From Pseudobacillus wudalianchiensis (GTDB lineage Bacteria > Bacillota > Bacilli > Bacillales > Domibacillaceae): a stretch of 64,000 bases of DNA. Positions 8,793 through 16,660 of this stretch are shown here, in pieces (the stretch's first letter is position 1; each line of letters starts with the position of its first letter). The stretch spans positions 804,500 through 868,499 of the forward strand of contig NZ_MAYT01000001.1 of the NCBI RefSeq assembly GCF_001685015.1, given 5' to 3'. Both the position numbers and the translations under genes were made by a program. The notes beneath the pieces were generated by a model that worked only from the letters and a program-made list of their open reading frames with translations, made no database searches and was not told the origin of the DNA.

Positions 8793-8846
8793 TATACTAT
8801 TATTGGTGTTCAATCGTTATCAGATTAAAGAGGATACCGATTGAAC
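8793..8846 (+). promoter_or_regulatory. -10 box and leader hairpin of the GNAT gene
   Basis: TATACT (8793-8798) is preceded by TTGG and is a possible promoter -10 box with a poor -35. Just downstream, GTTCAATCG (8808-8816) and CGATTGAAC (8838-8846) form a perfect 9-bp inverted repeat. It would sit at the start of the transcript as an operator or a leader hairpin. Confidence 0.4.
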
Positions 8847-8888
8847 GTATTATAAAAAAGTTTCTTAGAATGGAATGAAGAAGAAGAG

Positions 8889-9341
8889 ATGGAGATTAGG
8901 AAACTAAAGAAAAATGAAAAGCTGCCAATGGATTTGCTGTTATTAGCCGATCCTTCCCAAGAAACCATTGAGGAGTATATAAAAAGAGGAGAAAGCTTTA
9001 TTGCTGTAAATGCTGGAGAGGTTATTGGAGTGTATGTACTGCTGCCTACGAGACCGTATACTGTAGAGCTAGTAAATGTTGCCGTGGCAAAGGAACAGCA
9101 TGGAAAAGGGACAGGCAAAAGGCTGGTGATGCATGCCATCCAAGCAGCTAAGGAAAGGGGATACAAAACAATAGACGTCGGCACTGGCAACTCCAGCATC
9201 GGGCCATTAGCTCTTTATCAAAAATGCGGCTTCAGGATGATTGGAGTCGACCCTGATTTTTTTATAAGGCATTATTCAGAAGAAATTTTCGAAAATGGCA
9301 TACGATGCAGAGATATGATTCGCTTATCTCAAGATCTATAA
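8889..9341 (+). CDS. GNAT family N-acetyltransferase
   Basis: 150 residues with the GNAT core. Motif A is visible in VAKEQHGKGTGKRLVMHAIQ (acetyl-CoA pyrophosphate loop, pattern Q-x-x-G-x-G/T). Motif B is GPLALYQKCGFRMIGV. It transfers an acetyl group from acetyl-CoA to an amine; the substrate cannot be read from the sequence. The layout resembles the YvbK-like branch of Bacillus, which is only an impression. The ribosome binding site AGAAGAAGAG is weak. The gene is single, between the divergent integrase gene and a lipoprotein gene. Confidence 0.85.
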   Translation: MEIRKLKKNEKLPMDLLLLADPSQETIEEYIKRGESFIAVNAGEVIGVYVLLPTRPYTVELVNVAVAKEQHGKGTGKRLVMHAIQAAKERGYKTIDVGTGNSSIGPLALYQKCGFRMIGVDPDFFIRHYSEEIFENGIRCRDMIRLSQDL

Positions 9342-9421
9342 GCGTAGAAAAACAATGTTACATAGTTAGGACAATTACAAAGCGTATATAAATTTCATGA
9401 CAGTCTGTACAAGGGGGAGTT

Positions 9422-9904
9422 ATGAGAAAAGCATGCAATCTATTCATAACGGTTGGTCTGTTGTTAGTCGGGTGTTCCCAAGCAGAACAAACCGTTATAG
9501 GAGCAGAAGAGTGGAGAGAAAGTCCGACGTTAGTCAAAGAAGTGGTTATTACGGATGACGGAAAAACAGGTGATTTCGTTTTTCGGATTGGCGATAATGG
9601 AAAGCTGGGATTTGGAGAGTATGGTCCTTTTATTGCAGGGGAACCACAGAAGCATATGTGGCATTTTTGGGGCGAAAAAGAAGTGTTAACCAAACCATTC
9701 AAAGTCGTCGGAGTGAGCAAAGAAACGGATGAGGAAGTAACTGTTTTTGAATTTCCAAGTAATCACGTGCTGGCCCCTAACTCAGGAGCGGATCATCATA
9801 TACCGTCCATGATGACGCTGCCGAGTGAAGGGTTGTGGAAGCTGGAAGCCTATTTTGGCGAAAAGCTTTTTGGAAATGTGATAGTAAATGTGGAAAAACC
9901 ATAA
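9422..9904 (+). CDS. Lipoprotein of unknown function (DUF4871-like)
   Basis: 160 residues. A short lipoprotein signal with lipobox LVGC (cysteine 17) is followed by an Ala/Glu-rich linker and a beta-rich domain with Trp and His-rich motifs (KHMWHFWG, ADHHIPSMMTLP, GLWKLEAYFG). The pattern of a conserved WHFWG and a late GLWKLE segment reminds me of the DUF4871 family, with modest certainty. It should be anchored on the outer face of the membrane. AAGGGGGAG precedes the ATG, and a terminator follows, so it is probably a one-gene unit or co-transcribed with the GNAT gene 80 nt upstream. Confidence 0.75.
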   Translation: MRKACNLFITVGLLLVGCSQAEQTVIGAEEWRESPTLVKEVVITDDGKTGDFVFRIGDNGKLGFGEYGPFIAGEPQKHMWHFWGEKEVLTKPFKVVGVSKETDEEVTVFEFPSNHVLAPNSGADHHIPSMMTLPSEGLWKLEAYFGEKLFGNVIVNVEKP

Positions 9905-9916
9905 TACAAACTCAGG

Positions 9917-9951
9917 CTGGGAGTGAGGATTTTGCCTGCATTCCCAGTTTT
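9917..9951 (+). terminator. Terminator after the lipoprotein gene
   Basis: CTGGGAGTG (9917-9925) pairs with CATTCCCAG (9939-9947) with one G-T pair, followed by TTTT. Confidence 0.7.
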
Positions 9952-9993
9952 AGACTTATTCACCGGCCGGAGAGAGGGGATGAAGCACTGCAA

Positions 9994-10028
9994 CGTTTTT
10001 AACATCGAATAGAAGGATGTTAAAAACG
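9994..10028. repeat. 13-bp perfect inverted repeat between convergent units
   Basis: CGTTTTTAACATC (9994-10006) and GATGTTAAAAACG (10016-10028) are separated by 9 nt. No T tract follows on either strand, although the arms contain T5/A5. It lies just past the 3' end of hssS and may end or stabilise that transcript. Confidence 0.6.
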
Positions 10029-10067
10029 AATGAGCAAAGGCCTTGATGACACTTGTGAAACACGCTG

Positions 10068-11447
10068 CTAACGAAGAGGAAGCTCCACAATAAAGATTGT
10101 TCCTTCTTTCTCTTTGCTGCTTACCGTTACCTGACCATTGTGAAGCTTAATGATTGTTGCGACAATGGAAAGGCCTAGCCCTGTTCCTTCAACGGTGCGT
10201 GAACGTGTAATGTCTGCACGGTAAAAGCGGTCAAAGATCCTTTCCAATTCCGCTGAGCTCAATCCTACTCCTGTATCCTTAAAAGTGATGACGACTGATT
10301 CTCCTTTTTGTTCAATTAATATCTCAATGCTGCCGTTTGGTTTATTATATTTAATGGCATTCGTTAAAAGATTGTCCCATACAGTATTGAGCAAAGAAGG
10401 GTCGCCAGTAATGTCTATATCCGGCAAGGAGTAGCTAAGCATCAGTCCTTTTTCACCGATTCTCCATTTATAACTTTGCACTAGTTCCTTGATTTGCTGC
10501 CCAACATTGAATGATTTCTTCTTCACAATGTCTTCATTTCGGTCCAGTGAGGCAAGAAGCAATAATTGTTCAGTTAAGGTAGAAAGTCGTTTAATTTCAC
10601 TATTAATAATGGAAATATAGGAAGCTCGTTCTTCTCGGCTTACGGAATCATTTTCTATCAAGTTAGTATAGCCTTTAATATTGGATAGCGGTGATTGGAT
10701 GTCGTGTGAGATATTGGAAATAAACTCCTTTCTCATCTCATCCATTTGTTCTAATTTTCGGGCCATTCGCAAAAAGCTAGCAGAAAGTTCGCCTAACTCG
10801 TCACGTCGGGTTACATCTAACTCAACATTAAAATCGCCATTCGAGAGTGACTTTGTGGCTGCCGTTAGATTAGAAATGGGCTGCACTAAATATTTTGTGC
10901 TAAACACTACTAGAAGAATGCTTAAAGCAATCGTGAGGGCGAGCAGCCACCCGAATAAAAGGTGCATCTCGTTAAAGAGAAGTTTAATATCCGGTCTAAG
11001 AAAGAGCGCATAACTTTTCTCGTTGTGCACTAACGGGACGCCAATTGTATTCTTTAATTCATTCGCAAAAAAGCCGGTTACAAAGGTTTCCTGAGGAAAG
11101 TAAAGAATGCCATGGTAAAGAGTCCCTTTTAGAACTTGCTCCTTTGTAGAAGCAGAGAGATTGTTCACTCTGAAAGGAGCGCCAAAATAAACATTATTTC
11201 CTGCTTGATCAACGAGGTAAATTTGGTAGCCTACAGAGGAAATATTTTGCAGGTACTCTTTAAGGTTCATGTCAGGATGCTCATCCACAAATGCAGCAAC
11301 ACCTAGTGCAATTTTGGTATTTTTTTGATCGTTATAGGGCTTTAATCTTTGCTGGTAATAAGTATTGGAAATAAAAAAAGCTAAAAGGCCGCTCAGAAGC
11401 ATAATTCCAGCTGTTACGACGATAAATTTTGTATAAAGAGACTTCAT
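10068..11447 (-). CDS. hssS: Heme-sensing histidine kinase HssS
   Basis: 459 residues. Membrane helix 1 is at about 8-28, an extracellular sensor at about 29-160, helix 2 at about 163-183, HAMP to about 236, then the HisKA box EFISNISHDIQSPLSNIKG with the phospho-acceptor H248, and a HATPase domain with the N box (WDNLLTNAIKYN) and G boxes (DTGVGLSS, GTGLGLSI). It overlaps hssR by 4 nt (ATGA). The assignment as HssS rests on the RR-HK pair lying next to the hrtBA heme exporter genes and on the sequence character of the regulator. HssS senses heme stress at the membrane and phosphorylates HssR. Confidence 0.87.
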   Translation of the reverse strand: MKSLYTKFIVVTAGIMLLSGLLAFFISNTYYQQRLKPYNDQKNTKIALGVAAFVDEHPDMNLKEYLQNISSVGYQIYLVDQAGNNVYFGAPFRVNNLSASTKEQVLKGTLYHGILYFPQETFVTGFFANELKNTIGVPLVHNEKSYALFLRPDIKLLFNEMHLLFGWLLALTIALSILLVVFSTKYLVQPISNLTAATKSLSNGDFNVELDVTRRDELGELSASFLRMARKLEQMDEMRKEFISNISHDIQSPLSNIKGYTNLIENDSVSREERASYISIINSEIKRLSTLTEQLLLLASLDRNEDIVKKKSFNVGQQIKELVQSYKWRIGEKGLMLSYSLPDIDITGDPSLLNTVWDNLLTNAIKYNKPNGSIEILIEQKGESVVITFKDTGVGLSSAELERIFDRFYRADITRSRTVEGTGLGLSIVATIIKLHNGQVTVSSKEKEGTIFIVELPLR

Positions 11448-12124
11448 GAGCGTTTGGCCTCCAATAAATAGCCAACTCCGCGAACCGTTTTAATGCAAAA
11501 ATCGTCCGTCAGTGTAGAAAAGCGTTCTCTTAGTCTTTTTATGTGCACGTCTACTGTTCGTTCATCCCCTTCATAATCTAATCCCCAAATTTGTTCAATG
11601 AGATGATCTCGAGAAAACACCTGCATAGAATTTGCGGCTAGAAAGAACAGCAATTCAAATTCTTTTAAAGGCAGCCATATCGTGCGATCACCAATTTGAA
11701 CTTCATAACTTTTTTTATTGATCGTTGTTTTTCCTAGGCGAACGAGCGACTCATCTAATGGTGGGTGATATCGTCGTAACAATGCCTTGATACGAAAGAG
11801 CAGTTCCTTTGGATCAAAGGGTTTGACAAGATAGTCATCTGTTCCTGATTGAAAACCATGTGCTTTATCTTCGATTTGACTTTTAGCTGTTAAAAGAATA
11901 ATGGGCATATCATATTGCTTACGAATCCTTTGTGTTAAAGTATAACCGTTCATGTAAGGCATCATGACATCAATGACGGCTAAATCACACTTTTCCTTCT
12001 TCAGGGTTTCGAGAGCTTCCACGCCATTTTTTGCTTGGCATACTCGATATCCCTCTTCATGCAGGTGAATATCTAACAGTTTTAACACGTTAGGATCATC
12101 ATCAACAATTAAAATATTTGTCAT
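11444..12124 (-). CDS. hssR: Heme response regulator HssR (OmpR family)
   Basis: 226 residues. The receiver domain (1-120) has the acidic pocket VDDD, the phosphorylation site D52 in AVIDVMMPYMNG and the conserved lysine in DYLVKPFDPKELLFRI. The C-terminal winged helix holds IWGLDYEGDERTVDVHIKRL, very close to HssR of S. aureus. The ATG at 12124 follows AGAGGAG by 8 nt and gives an N-terminus MTNILIVDDD; a longer frame upstream has no support. It activates hrtBA when heme is in excess. A direct repeat that fits its binding site lies upstream of hrtB. Confidence 0.88.
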   Translation of the reverse strand: MTNILIVDDDPNVLKLLDIHLHEEGYRVCQAKNGVEALETLKKEKCDLAVIDVMMPYMNGYTLTQRIRKQYDMPIILLTAKSQIEDKAHGFQSGTDDYLVKPFDPKELLFRIKALLRRYHPPLDESLVRLGKTTINKKSYEVQIGDRTIWLPLKEFELLFFLAANSMQVFSRDHLIEQIWGLDYEGDERTVDVHIKRLRERFSTLTDDFCIKTVRGVGYLLEAKRS

Positions 12125-12244
12125 CTTATCTACTCCTCTAAATGACTCTTGTGACCAATTAACATGAATCACTAAAGAATGATAAAACCTTGGATTTATT
12201 TCTAATGTTGTCATGTATAGCAAAATTCAATCCCGTTATGTTTA

Positions 12245-12280
12245 GTAAAAAGAAATAGCCCCACCATGTGCCGGGGCTAT
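12245..12280 (-). terminator. Terminator of hrtBA
   Basis: ATAGCCCC (12255-12262) pairs with GGGGCTAT (12273-12280). Read on the minus strand the hairpin is followed by TTTCTTTTT. It separates hrtBA from hssRS, so the sensor pair needs its own promoter or read-through. Confidence 0.75.
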
Positions 12281-12316
12281 GGAATAGAAATTGAACACAG
12301 GGGTTGAGATTTCACT

Positions 12317-12991
12317 TTATGAAACGAGTCCATCGCTCATTTTAATGACACGATCAGCATAAGCAAGCATTTCTTCATCATGCGTGACGAGCAAAGTGGT
12401 GATGTTCAGCGTTTTAGTCAAACGCTGGATGAGCTGCATGACGTCTTTAGATCTCTTTGAATCTAAGCTTGCAGTAGGTTCATCTGCAAAGAGAACCTTA
12501 GGCTTATGGATAATAGCGCGAGCAATGGCAACCCGTTGTTTTTCTCCGCCAGATAGGGACGAAGGATAAGCATTCTTTCGATGGTCCATTTCGACTAGCT
12601 TTAAAACGTTGTCGATTTCTCTCTGCTGTTCCTGTCTTTTTAACTTTGTTTCTGACACATCGAGCATGAGCGTGAGCTGCTCTTCTACTGTAAGAAAAGG
12701 AACGAGATGGGCAAACTGAAAAATAAAACCGAATTTGCTTGCCCGTATTTTCCGGATTTGCTCCTGGTTCATTAGATTAATATTTTGTCCTTCGAACCAT
12801 ATCTTGCCGTCTGAAGCAGGCTGAAGCCCCGCTGCTATCGTGAGGAGGGTACTTTTGCCGGAACCGGAGGCTCCCACTAATGCAGTAATTTCTCCTTCTT
12901 TAAGGGAAAGATTTACTCCTTTTAACACTTCTTCTGCTACTTCCCCGTTAGTAAACGTTTTTTTCACTTCATCAATTGTAAAAACGGACAT
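12317..12991 (-). CDS. hrtA: Heme exporter ATP-binding protein HrtA
   Basis: 224 residues, MacB/LolD-type ABC ATPase. Walker [10 protein letters not shown] is at 40-48, signature LSGGE at 146-150, Walker B VLFADEP at 165-171. With HrtB it expels toxic heme. The ATG at 12991 follows AGGAGAGG. The start lies one base past the hrtB stop, so translation is coupled. A longer frame that begins inside hrtB has no ribosome binding site and was not used. Confidence 0.9.
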   Translation of the reverse strand: MSVFTIDEVKKTFTNGEVAEEVLKGVNLSLKEGEITALVGASGSGKSTLLTIAAGLQPASDGKIWFEGQNINLMNQEQIRKIRASKFGFIFQFAHLVPFLTVEEQLTLMLDVSETKLKRQEQQREIDNVLKLVEMDHRKNAYPSSLSGGEKQRVAIARAIIHKPKVLFADEPTASLDSKRSKDVMQLIQRLTKTLNITTLLVTHDEEMLAYADRVIKMSDGLVS

Positions 12992-12992
12992 A

Positions 12993-14027
12993 TTAAACCT
13001 CTCCTTGTTGAATCGCTTGTAATGGTTCAACTTTCTTGATCTGTACTCCAGAAAGTGTCGCTCCGATAAATCCAATAACGAGGAAGATAACGGATAATTG
13101 CAGCGTCGTTTCAAGTGTTAAATGAAAAGGCATGCCATCAGGTGAAATCATTTTAAATCCTTGGCTGAATGCAACAGATAAAGAAAGAGCCAGCACGGTA
13201 ATAAAAAGCATTTGCGTCCACATCATTTTAAATAACGTACTGGTCTTCACGCCAATCGCTTTTAAGATGCCATACAATCCAATCTTTTGAACATTCATCA
13301 TATAGAAAAAGATAGCGAACAGCATGCCGCTGATCACGACTAAAAACCAAACAATCATATTAAGGGACATTTGCTCTGCGCTATAGCTTGGAATCGTATG
13401 AAGGAATTCCTTTTTTGAAAAGGCTTGTAATCCGGCAGCTGCTTGCGCTTTCTCTTCTCCAGGCACGAAAACCAATTGCATGGCATCGGTCCGGTACATA
13501 TCTTTGTAGTTCTCTATATTTACAAAGGCGACAGGTGCATGGCTGAATTTCTTATCATCCGCAAACCCCTTCACAATCCATTTGCCGCTAAATTGATTGT
13601 TCGTTAAAACATCCCCAACTTTTATTCCTTTCTCCTTCATAGAGCGATCTAGTATGACTTCGCCATCTTTTACATGTTCAAACAGCTTGGAATCGGTTGA
13701 AGCGACAAAGGCGACACTTTGTTGTTTGCCATTCTGATCATTTAAAAATCCCATCTGAATCGATAGTGCTACAGCATCCTTTTTCTCGTTTAGCATGTTG
13801 TCTTGGATAGGGCTCTCTATTTTCGATAAATTATAGGTTTCGTCAGCAGCGGTACTCATATAAAATTGACCGTCCGGTAAATCCTTAATTAAAGCAGCAT
13901 TGTCTTGTGAAAGGCCGTTTGCCAATCCGGAAATAATGAACGTCAGAAAGCTCACTAAAAAAATGATCGAACCTAAAATCAGAAAGCGTACTTTATTCTT
14001 TTTTATTTCTTTCCAGGCGATGTTCAT
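12993..14027 (-). CDS. hrtB: Heme exporter permease HrtB
   Basis: 344 residues, FtsX/MacB-type permease. An N-terminal helix (about 15-37) is followed by a large extracellular domain to about residue 225, then three helices at the C-terminus. The start MNIAWKEIKKNKVRFLILG is typical of HrtB. The ATG at 14027 is preferred over the adjacent GTG because GGAGG lies 7 nt before it. First gene of the hrtB-hrtA unit, with a candidate HssR repeat about 50 bases upstream. Confidence 0.9.
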   Translation of the reverse strand: MNIAWKEIKKNKVRFLILGSIIFLVSFLTFIISGLANGLSQDNAALIKDLPDGQFYMSTAADETYNLSKIESPIQDNMLNEKKDAVALSIQMGFLNDQNGKQQSVAFVASTDSKLFEHVKDGEVILDRSMKEKGIKVGDVLTNNQFSGKWIVKGFADDKKFSHAPVAFVNIENYKDMYRTDAMQLVFVPGEEKAQAAAGLQAFSKKEFLHTIPSYSAEQMSLNMIVWFLVVISGMLFAIFFYMMNVQKIGLYGILKAIGVKTSTLFKMMWTQMLFITVLALSLSVAFSQGFKMISPDGMPFHLTLETTLQLSVIFLVIGFIGATLSGVQIKKVEPLQAIQQGEV

Positions 14028-14061
14028 CACTATTCCTCCCAGTTCTTTATTTGATGCCTTT

Positions 14062-14094
14062 AGTCTACATGCCTTATATGAACGAAAGATGAAC
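14062..14094 (-). promoter_or_regulatory. hrtBA promoter with HssR-type direct repeat
   Basis: On the minus strand GTTCATCTT (14094-14086) and GTTCATATA (14083-14075) form a direct repeat with a 2-bp gap and 11-bp period. This closely resembles the GTTCATATT-N2-GTTCATATT repeat that I recall for HssR upstream of staphylococcal hrtAB. TAGACT (14067-14062) follows as the likely -10 box, so the repeat sits over the -35 region. Confidence 0.7.
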
Positions 14095-14123
14095 AGGAAA
14101 TTACATTTAGAAAGGAAGTTTAT

Positions 14124-14327
14124 ATGAAGAGGTTTGGTTGGTTAACCATAATGATTATAGGCGTAAAATGGCTGCTAAAGAAGTTAATAAAACAGAGGGT
14201 GAACCGACAAATCACGATCAGATTTTTTTCAAGGGATAGGAGAGAAAAGGGAGAAGAGCAAGAAGAGCAAGGCAGGCAGTACGATAATGATGGGAAAAGG
14301 AGTGAGAACGATATGAAAAGACACTAA
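14124..14327 (+). CDS. Small basic protein with one membrane segment, unknown
   Basis: 67 residues, divergent from hrtB. AAAGGAAG lies about 6 nt before the ATG. Residues 5-20 (GWLTIMIIGVKWLLKK) form a short amphipathic or membrane helix; the rest is rich in Arg, Lys and Glu. I do not recognise a family. A weak hairpin follows. It could be a real small membrane protein or a chance frame; the reasonable ribosome binding site is the main support. Confidence 0.35.
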   Translation: MKRFGWLTIMIIGVKWLLKKLIKQRVNRQITIRFFSRDRREKGEEQEEQGRQYDNDGKRSENDMKRH

Positions 14328-14333
14328 AACAAC

Positions 14334-14354
14334 GTGAGGGAATTAATCCTCACT
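14334..14354 (+). terminator. Possible weak terminator
   Basis: GTGAGG (14334-14339) pairs with CCTCAC (14348-14353); only a short T pair follows. It lies just after the small basic ORF. Confidence 0.35.
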
Positions 14355-14557
14355 TGTAAAGCGGAGCTCCAAGCGTCTTGATTATTTAGAAGATGTTGAG
14401 CAATGTATTACTAAAGGGCATCTTGCATAAGGAGTGTCCTCTGATCATGCTTTTACACTTTCTTCTTAAATATAAATATTAAGAAAAAAAGCCATCAAAC
14501 TGTTTAAATGAATGACATTAAAAATATATTGTTTGTATTTTGAATTTACTAAATTTA
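14355..14557. other. AT-rich intergenic stretch
   Basis: No gene or clear repeat is visible upstream of the BCCT promoter. Confidence 0.4.
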
Positions 14558-14612
14558 TTGACAACTTTCCAATAATAGTATATTTTATGATTGTCTACCA
14601 TGGTACATGCAA
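14558..14612 (+). promoter_or_regulatory. BCCT transporter promoter with operator site A
   Basis: TTGACA (14558-14563), a 17-bp spacer and TATTTT (14581-14586). The motif ATGGTACATGCAA (14600-14612), preceded by TACC, matches 11 of 13 bases of the motif that recurs in this region. It begins right after the expected transcription start, so a bound repressor would block initiation or early elongation. Confidence 0.65.
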
Positions 14613-14747
14613 CAAAGTGGTTAATCATTTTAAGCTGTATTGTTGTACAAAGGTATAGACTGCTAATTTTGTTTGTCGAATAACTATGATAAGGAGGGGT
14701 TAAAAGTAACTATTTGTTCATTGACAGCAGTCATCATAGTTTATTGT

Positions 14748-14762
14748 TTGAAAGCGCTTGCT
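14748..14762 (+). promoter_or_regulatory. cre box (CcpA) in the BCCT leader
   Basis: TTGAAAGCGCTTGCT fits the consensus WTGNAANCGNWNNCW at every position. It lies about 150 bases after the start site and 64 bases before the gene, so it suggests carbon catabolite repression by a road block. Confidence 0.7.
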
Positions 14763-14825
14763 AGAGAATGAAGAGTTAATTAGAGTTCAACAGAAAAAAT
14801 ATATAAATGGCTAGGAGGCAACTAT

Positions 14826-16412
14826 ATGAGCAATTACTGGAACTTTATTAAAGAGAAAGTGGATTGGCCTGTTTTCAGCCTTAGTGGCGGAATTATGATT
14901 CTCTTTGTTTGTTTATCAGTGGCAAAGATGGATATGGTTACACAGTATGTAAATACTGGTTTTGATCTTTCTATTAGATACTTTGGAGCTTATTGGCAGC
15001 TGCTTTTGTTAGCTACTTTTGTTGTAGGGGGCGTATTGTCTCTTTCAAGGTATGGAAAAGTACGAGTTGGAAATTTACGCAGGCCAGAAATGAGCTTTTT
15101 TAAATGGGCTGCCATCATTATTACTTCTGGTCTAGGAGCAGGTGGAGTGTTCTGGGCAGCTGCCGAACCAATGTATTATTTTATAGAGGTTCCACCTATG
15201 TATTCAGGGATTAAAGCCGGAACTGCAGAAGCGATAGGACCCGCGCTGGCACAAAGCTATATGTCATGGGGATTTACAGCCTGGGCGATCTACGGTGCAA
15301 TTAGTACGATTGTGATTATGTACGCTCACTATCATAAGGGAATGCCTCTTAAACCGAGAACACTGTTGTATCCGATTTTCGGTGAAAAAATTAAAGATAG
15401 TCTTTGGGGAACACTTGCTGATGTATTTTGTATTATCGGAGCGGTGGCGGGAACAATAGGTCCCATTGGGTTCCTTGGTTTACAAGTAAGTTATGGTGTA
15501 AATGCGATTTTTGGATGGGCAGACACCTACAGTACGCAGGTGATCATCATTATTGCTCTTACAGGCGTTGTATTATTTTCAACGTTGACTGGTATTGATA
15601 AAGGGATACAATGGCTGAGTAGATTAAATGTAAACATGGCGGTAGCAATCGCTATATTTTTATTGTTATTTGGTCCTGGGGAGTTCATTATTAATTCGTT
15701 CATTTCGTCTGCTGGAACGTATGTGAGTGAATTTATTCCTGTGAGTACTTATCGCGGAAGCCCAGAATGGATGGGCGCTTGGATGCTCTTTTTCTTTGGA
15801 TGGTTTATAGGCTTTGGTCCATTAGTTGCGTTACTTGTCGCTAGGATTTCAAGAGGGCGCAGAATTAGGGAAGTTTTTTTGATGGTTTCTATTCTGTCAG
15901 CCTTAGTAACAAACTTTTGGTTTACGGTTTTAGGAGGCACGGGAATTTTTTATGAATTACATCATGCTGGGTCAGTTAGTACGCCTCTAACAGAAGGAGG
16001 TTTGCCAGCAGCTATTATCGCTATTGCTGGACAAATGCCGCTAGGATCCATCATGCCGACTGTCTTTCTTATATTAACCGTGCTCTTCGTTGTTACAACT
16101 GTTGACTCAATGTCCTATTCGATTGCCATGAGTGTAACAGGTGAGGGAAACCCTCCGAAGGCTATGCGTGTGTTTTGGGCAGTCATTATGGCGGTTATCG
16201 CGATCATTCTGATTAAAATAGGAGGCGGAGGGATTGGGGCTTTGCAATCATTCGTCGTTATAGCAGCTGTGCCTGTTTCAATTTTAATGCTTCCAATACT
16301 ATGGCATGCTCCCCGAATTGCTAAAGAGATGGGGATAGAGCAAGGGATAGTTGAGGAGAAAGAAATGGTTACACAGCAGGCTAATAAGGTACAAGATGTT
16401 AATAGCATATAA
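14826..16412 (+). CDS. BCCT family transporter (betaine/carnitine/choline type)
   Basis: 528 residues, about twelve helices. The BCCT signature is clear: SGLGAGGVFWAAAEPMYYF and AQSYMSWGFTAWAIYG, plus FFGWFIGFGPLVALLVARIS. The family carries quaternary-ammonium compounds such as betaine, carnitine or choline by sodium or proton symport or by exchange. The glycine motif reads GLGAGG, where sodium-coupled BetP-like members have GMGIGL-like residues, so the coupling ion is uncertain. AGGAGG precedes the ATG. The gene has its own promoter with operator site A and a cre box, and lies just ahead of the GntR-controlled catabolic operon, so it probably imports that operon's substrate. Confidence 0.9.
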   Translation: MSNYWNFIKEKVDWPVFSLSGGIMILFVCLSVAKMDMVTQYVNTGFDLSIRYFGAYWQLLLLATFVVGGVLSLSRYGKVRVGNLRRPEMSFFKWAAIIITSGLGAGGVFWAAAEPMYYFIEVPPMYSGIKAGTAEAIGPALAQSYMSWGFTAWAIYGAISTIVIMYAHYHKGMPLKPRTLLYPIFGEKIKDSLWGTLADVFCIIGAVAGTIGPIGFLGLQVSYGVNAIFGWADTYSTQVIIIIALTGVVLFSTLTGIDKGIQWLSRLNVNMAVAIAIFLLLFGPGEFIINSFISSAGTYVSEFIPVSTYRGSPEWMGAWMLFFFGWFIGFGPLVALLVARISRGRRIREVFLMVSILSALVTNFWFTVLGGTGIFYELHHAGSVSTPLTEGGLPAAIIAIAGQMPLGSIMPTVFLILTVLFVVTTVDSMSYSIAMSVTGEGNPPKAMRVFWAVIMAVIAIILIKIGGGGIGALQSFVVIAAVPVSILMLPILWHAPRIAKEMGIEQGIVEEKEMVTQQANKVQDVNSI

Positions 16413-16461
16413 GTTTTTTAGTAAGACAAGAATAAATTTTTAGAAAATTTTAAATAAACAA

Positions 16462-16519
16462 TTGACGTATTTTATTGGATAAATTATACTAAGCGTAATA
16501 TCTTGTATGGTACATGGTA
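16462..16519 (+). promoter_or_regulatory. Promoter of the catabolic operon with operator site B
   Basis: TTGACG (16462-16467), a 17-bp spacer and TATACT (16485-16490). The full motif ATGGTACATGGTA is at 16507-16519, about 10 bases after the expected start. It would control gntR and the genes behind it. Confidence 0.7.
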
Positions 16520-16623
16520 GCCAAAAAGATATTTAAAAGACAATAATCCAATATTCTTGAGTAGAGAAGGAATGATTGGAGAAAGGATTTATTTTAAATC
16601 CTGAAATGAATCATTGAATATCC

Positions 16624-16640
16624 TACCATGGTACATGGTA
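16624..16640 (+). promoter_or_regulatory. Operator site C in the gntR leader
   Basis: TACCATGGTACATGGTA contains the full 13-bp motif (16628-16640) extended by TACC, which makes a TACCATGGTA palindrome. It lies 121 bp after site B and directly ahead of the AAGGAGGG ribosome binding site of gntR. Binding here would give autoregulation, perhaps with looping to site B. Confidence 0.7.
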
Positions 16641-16660
16641 CAAACAAGGAGGGATTTCCC

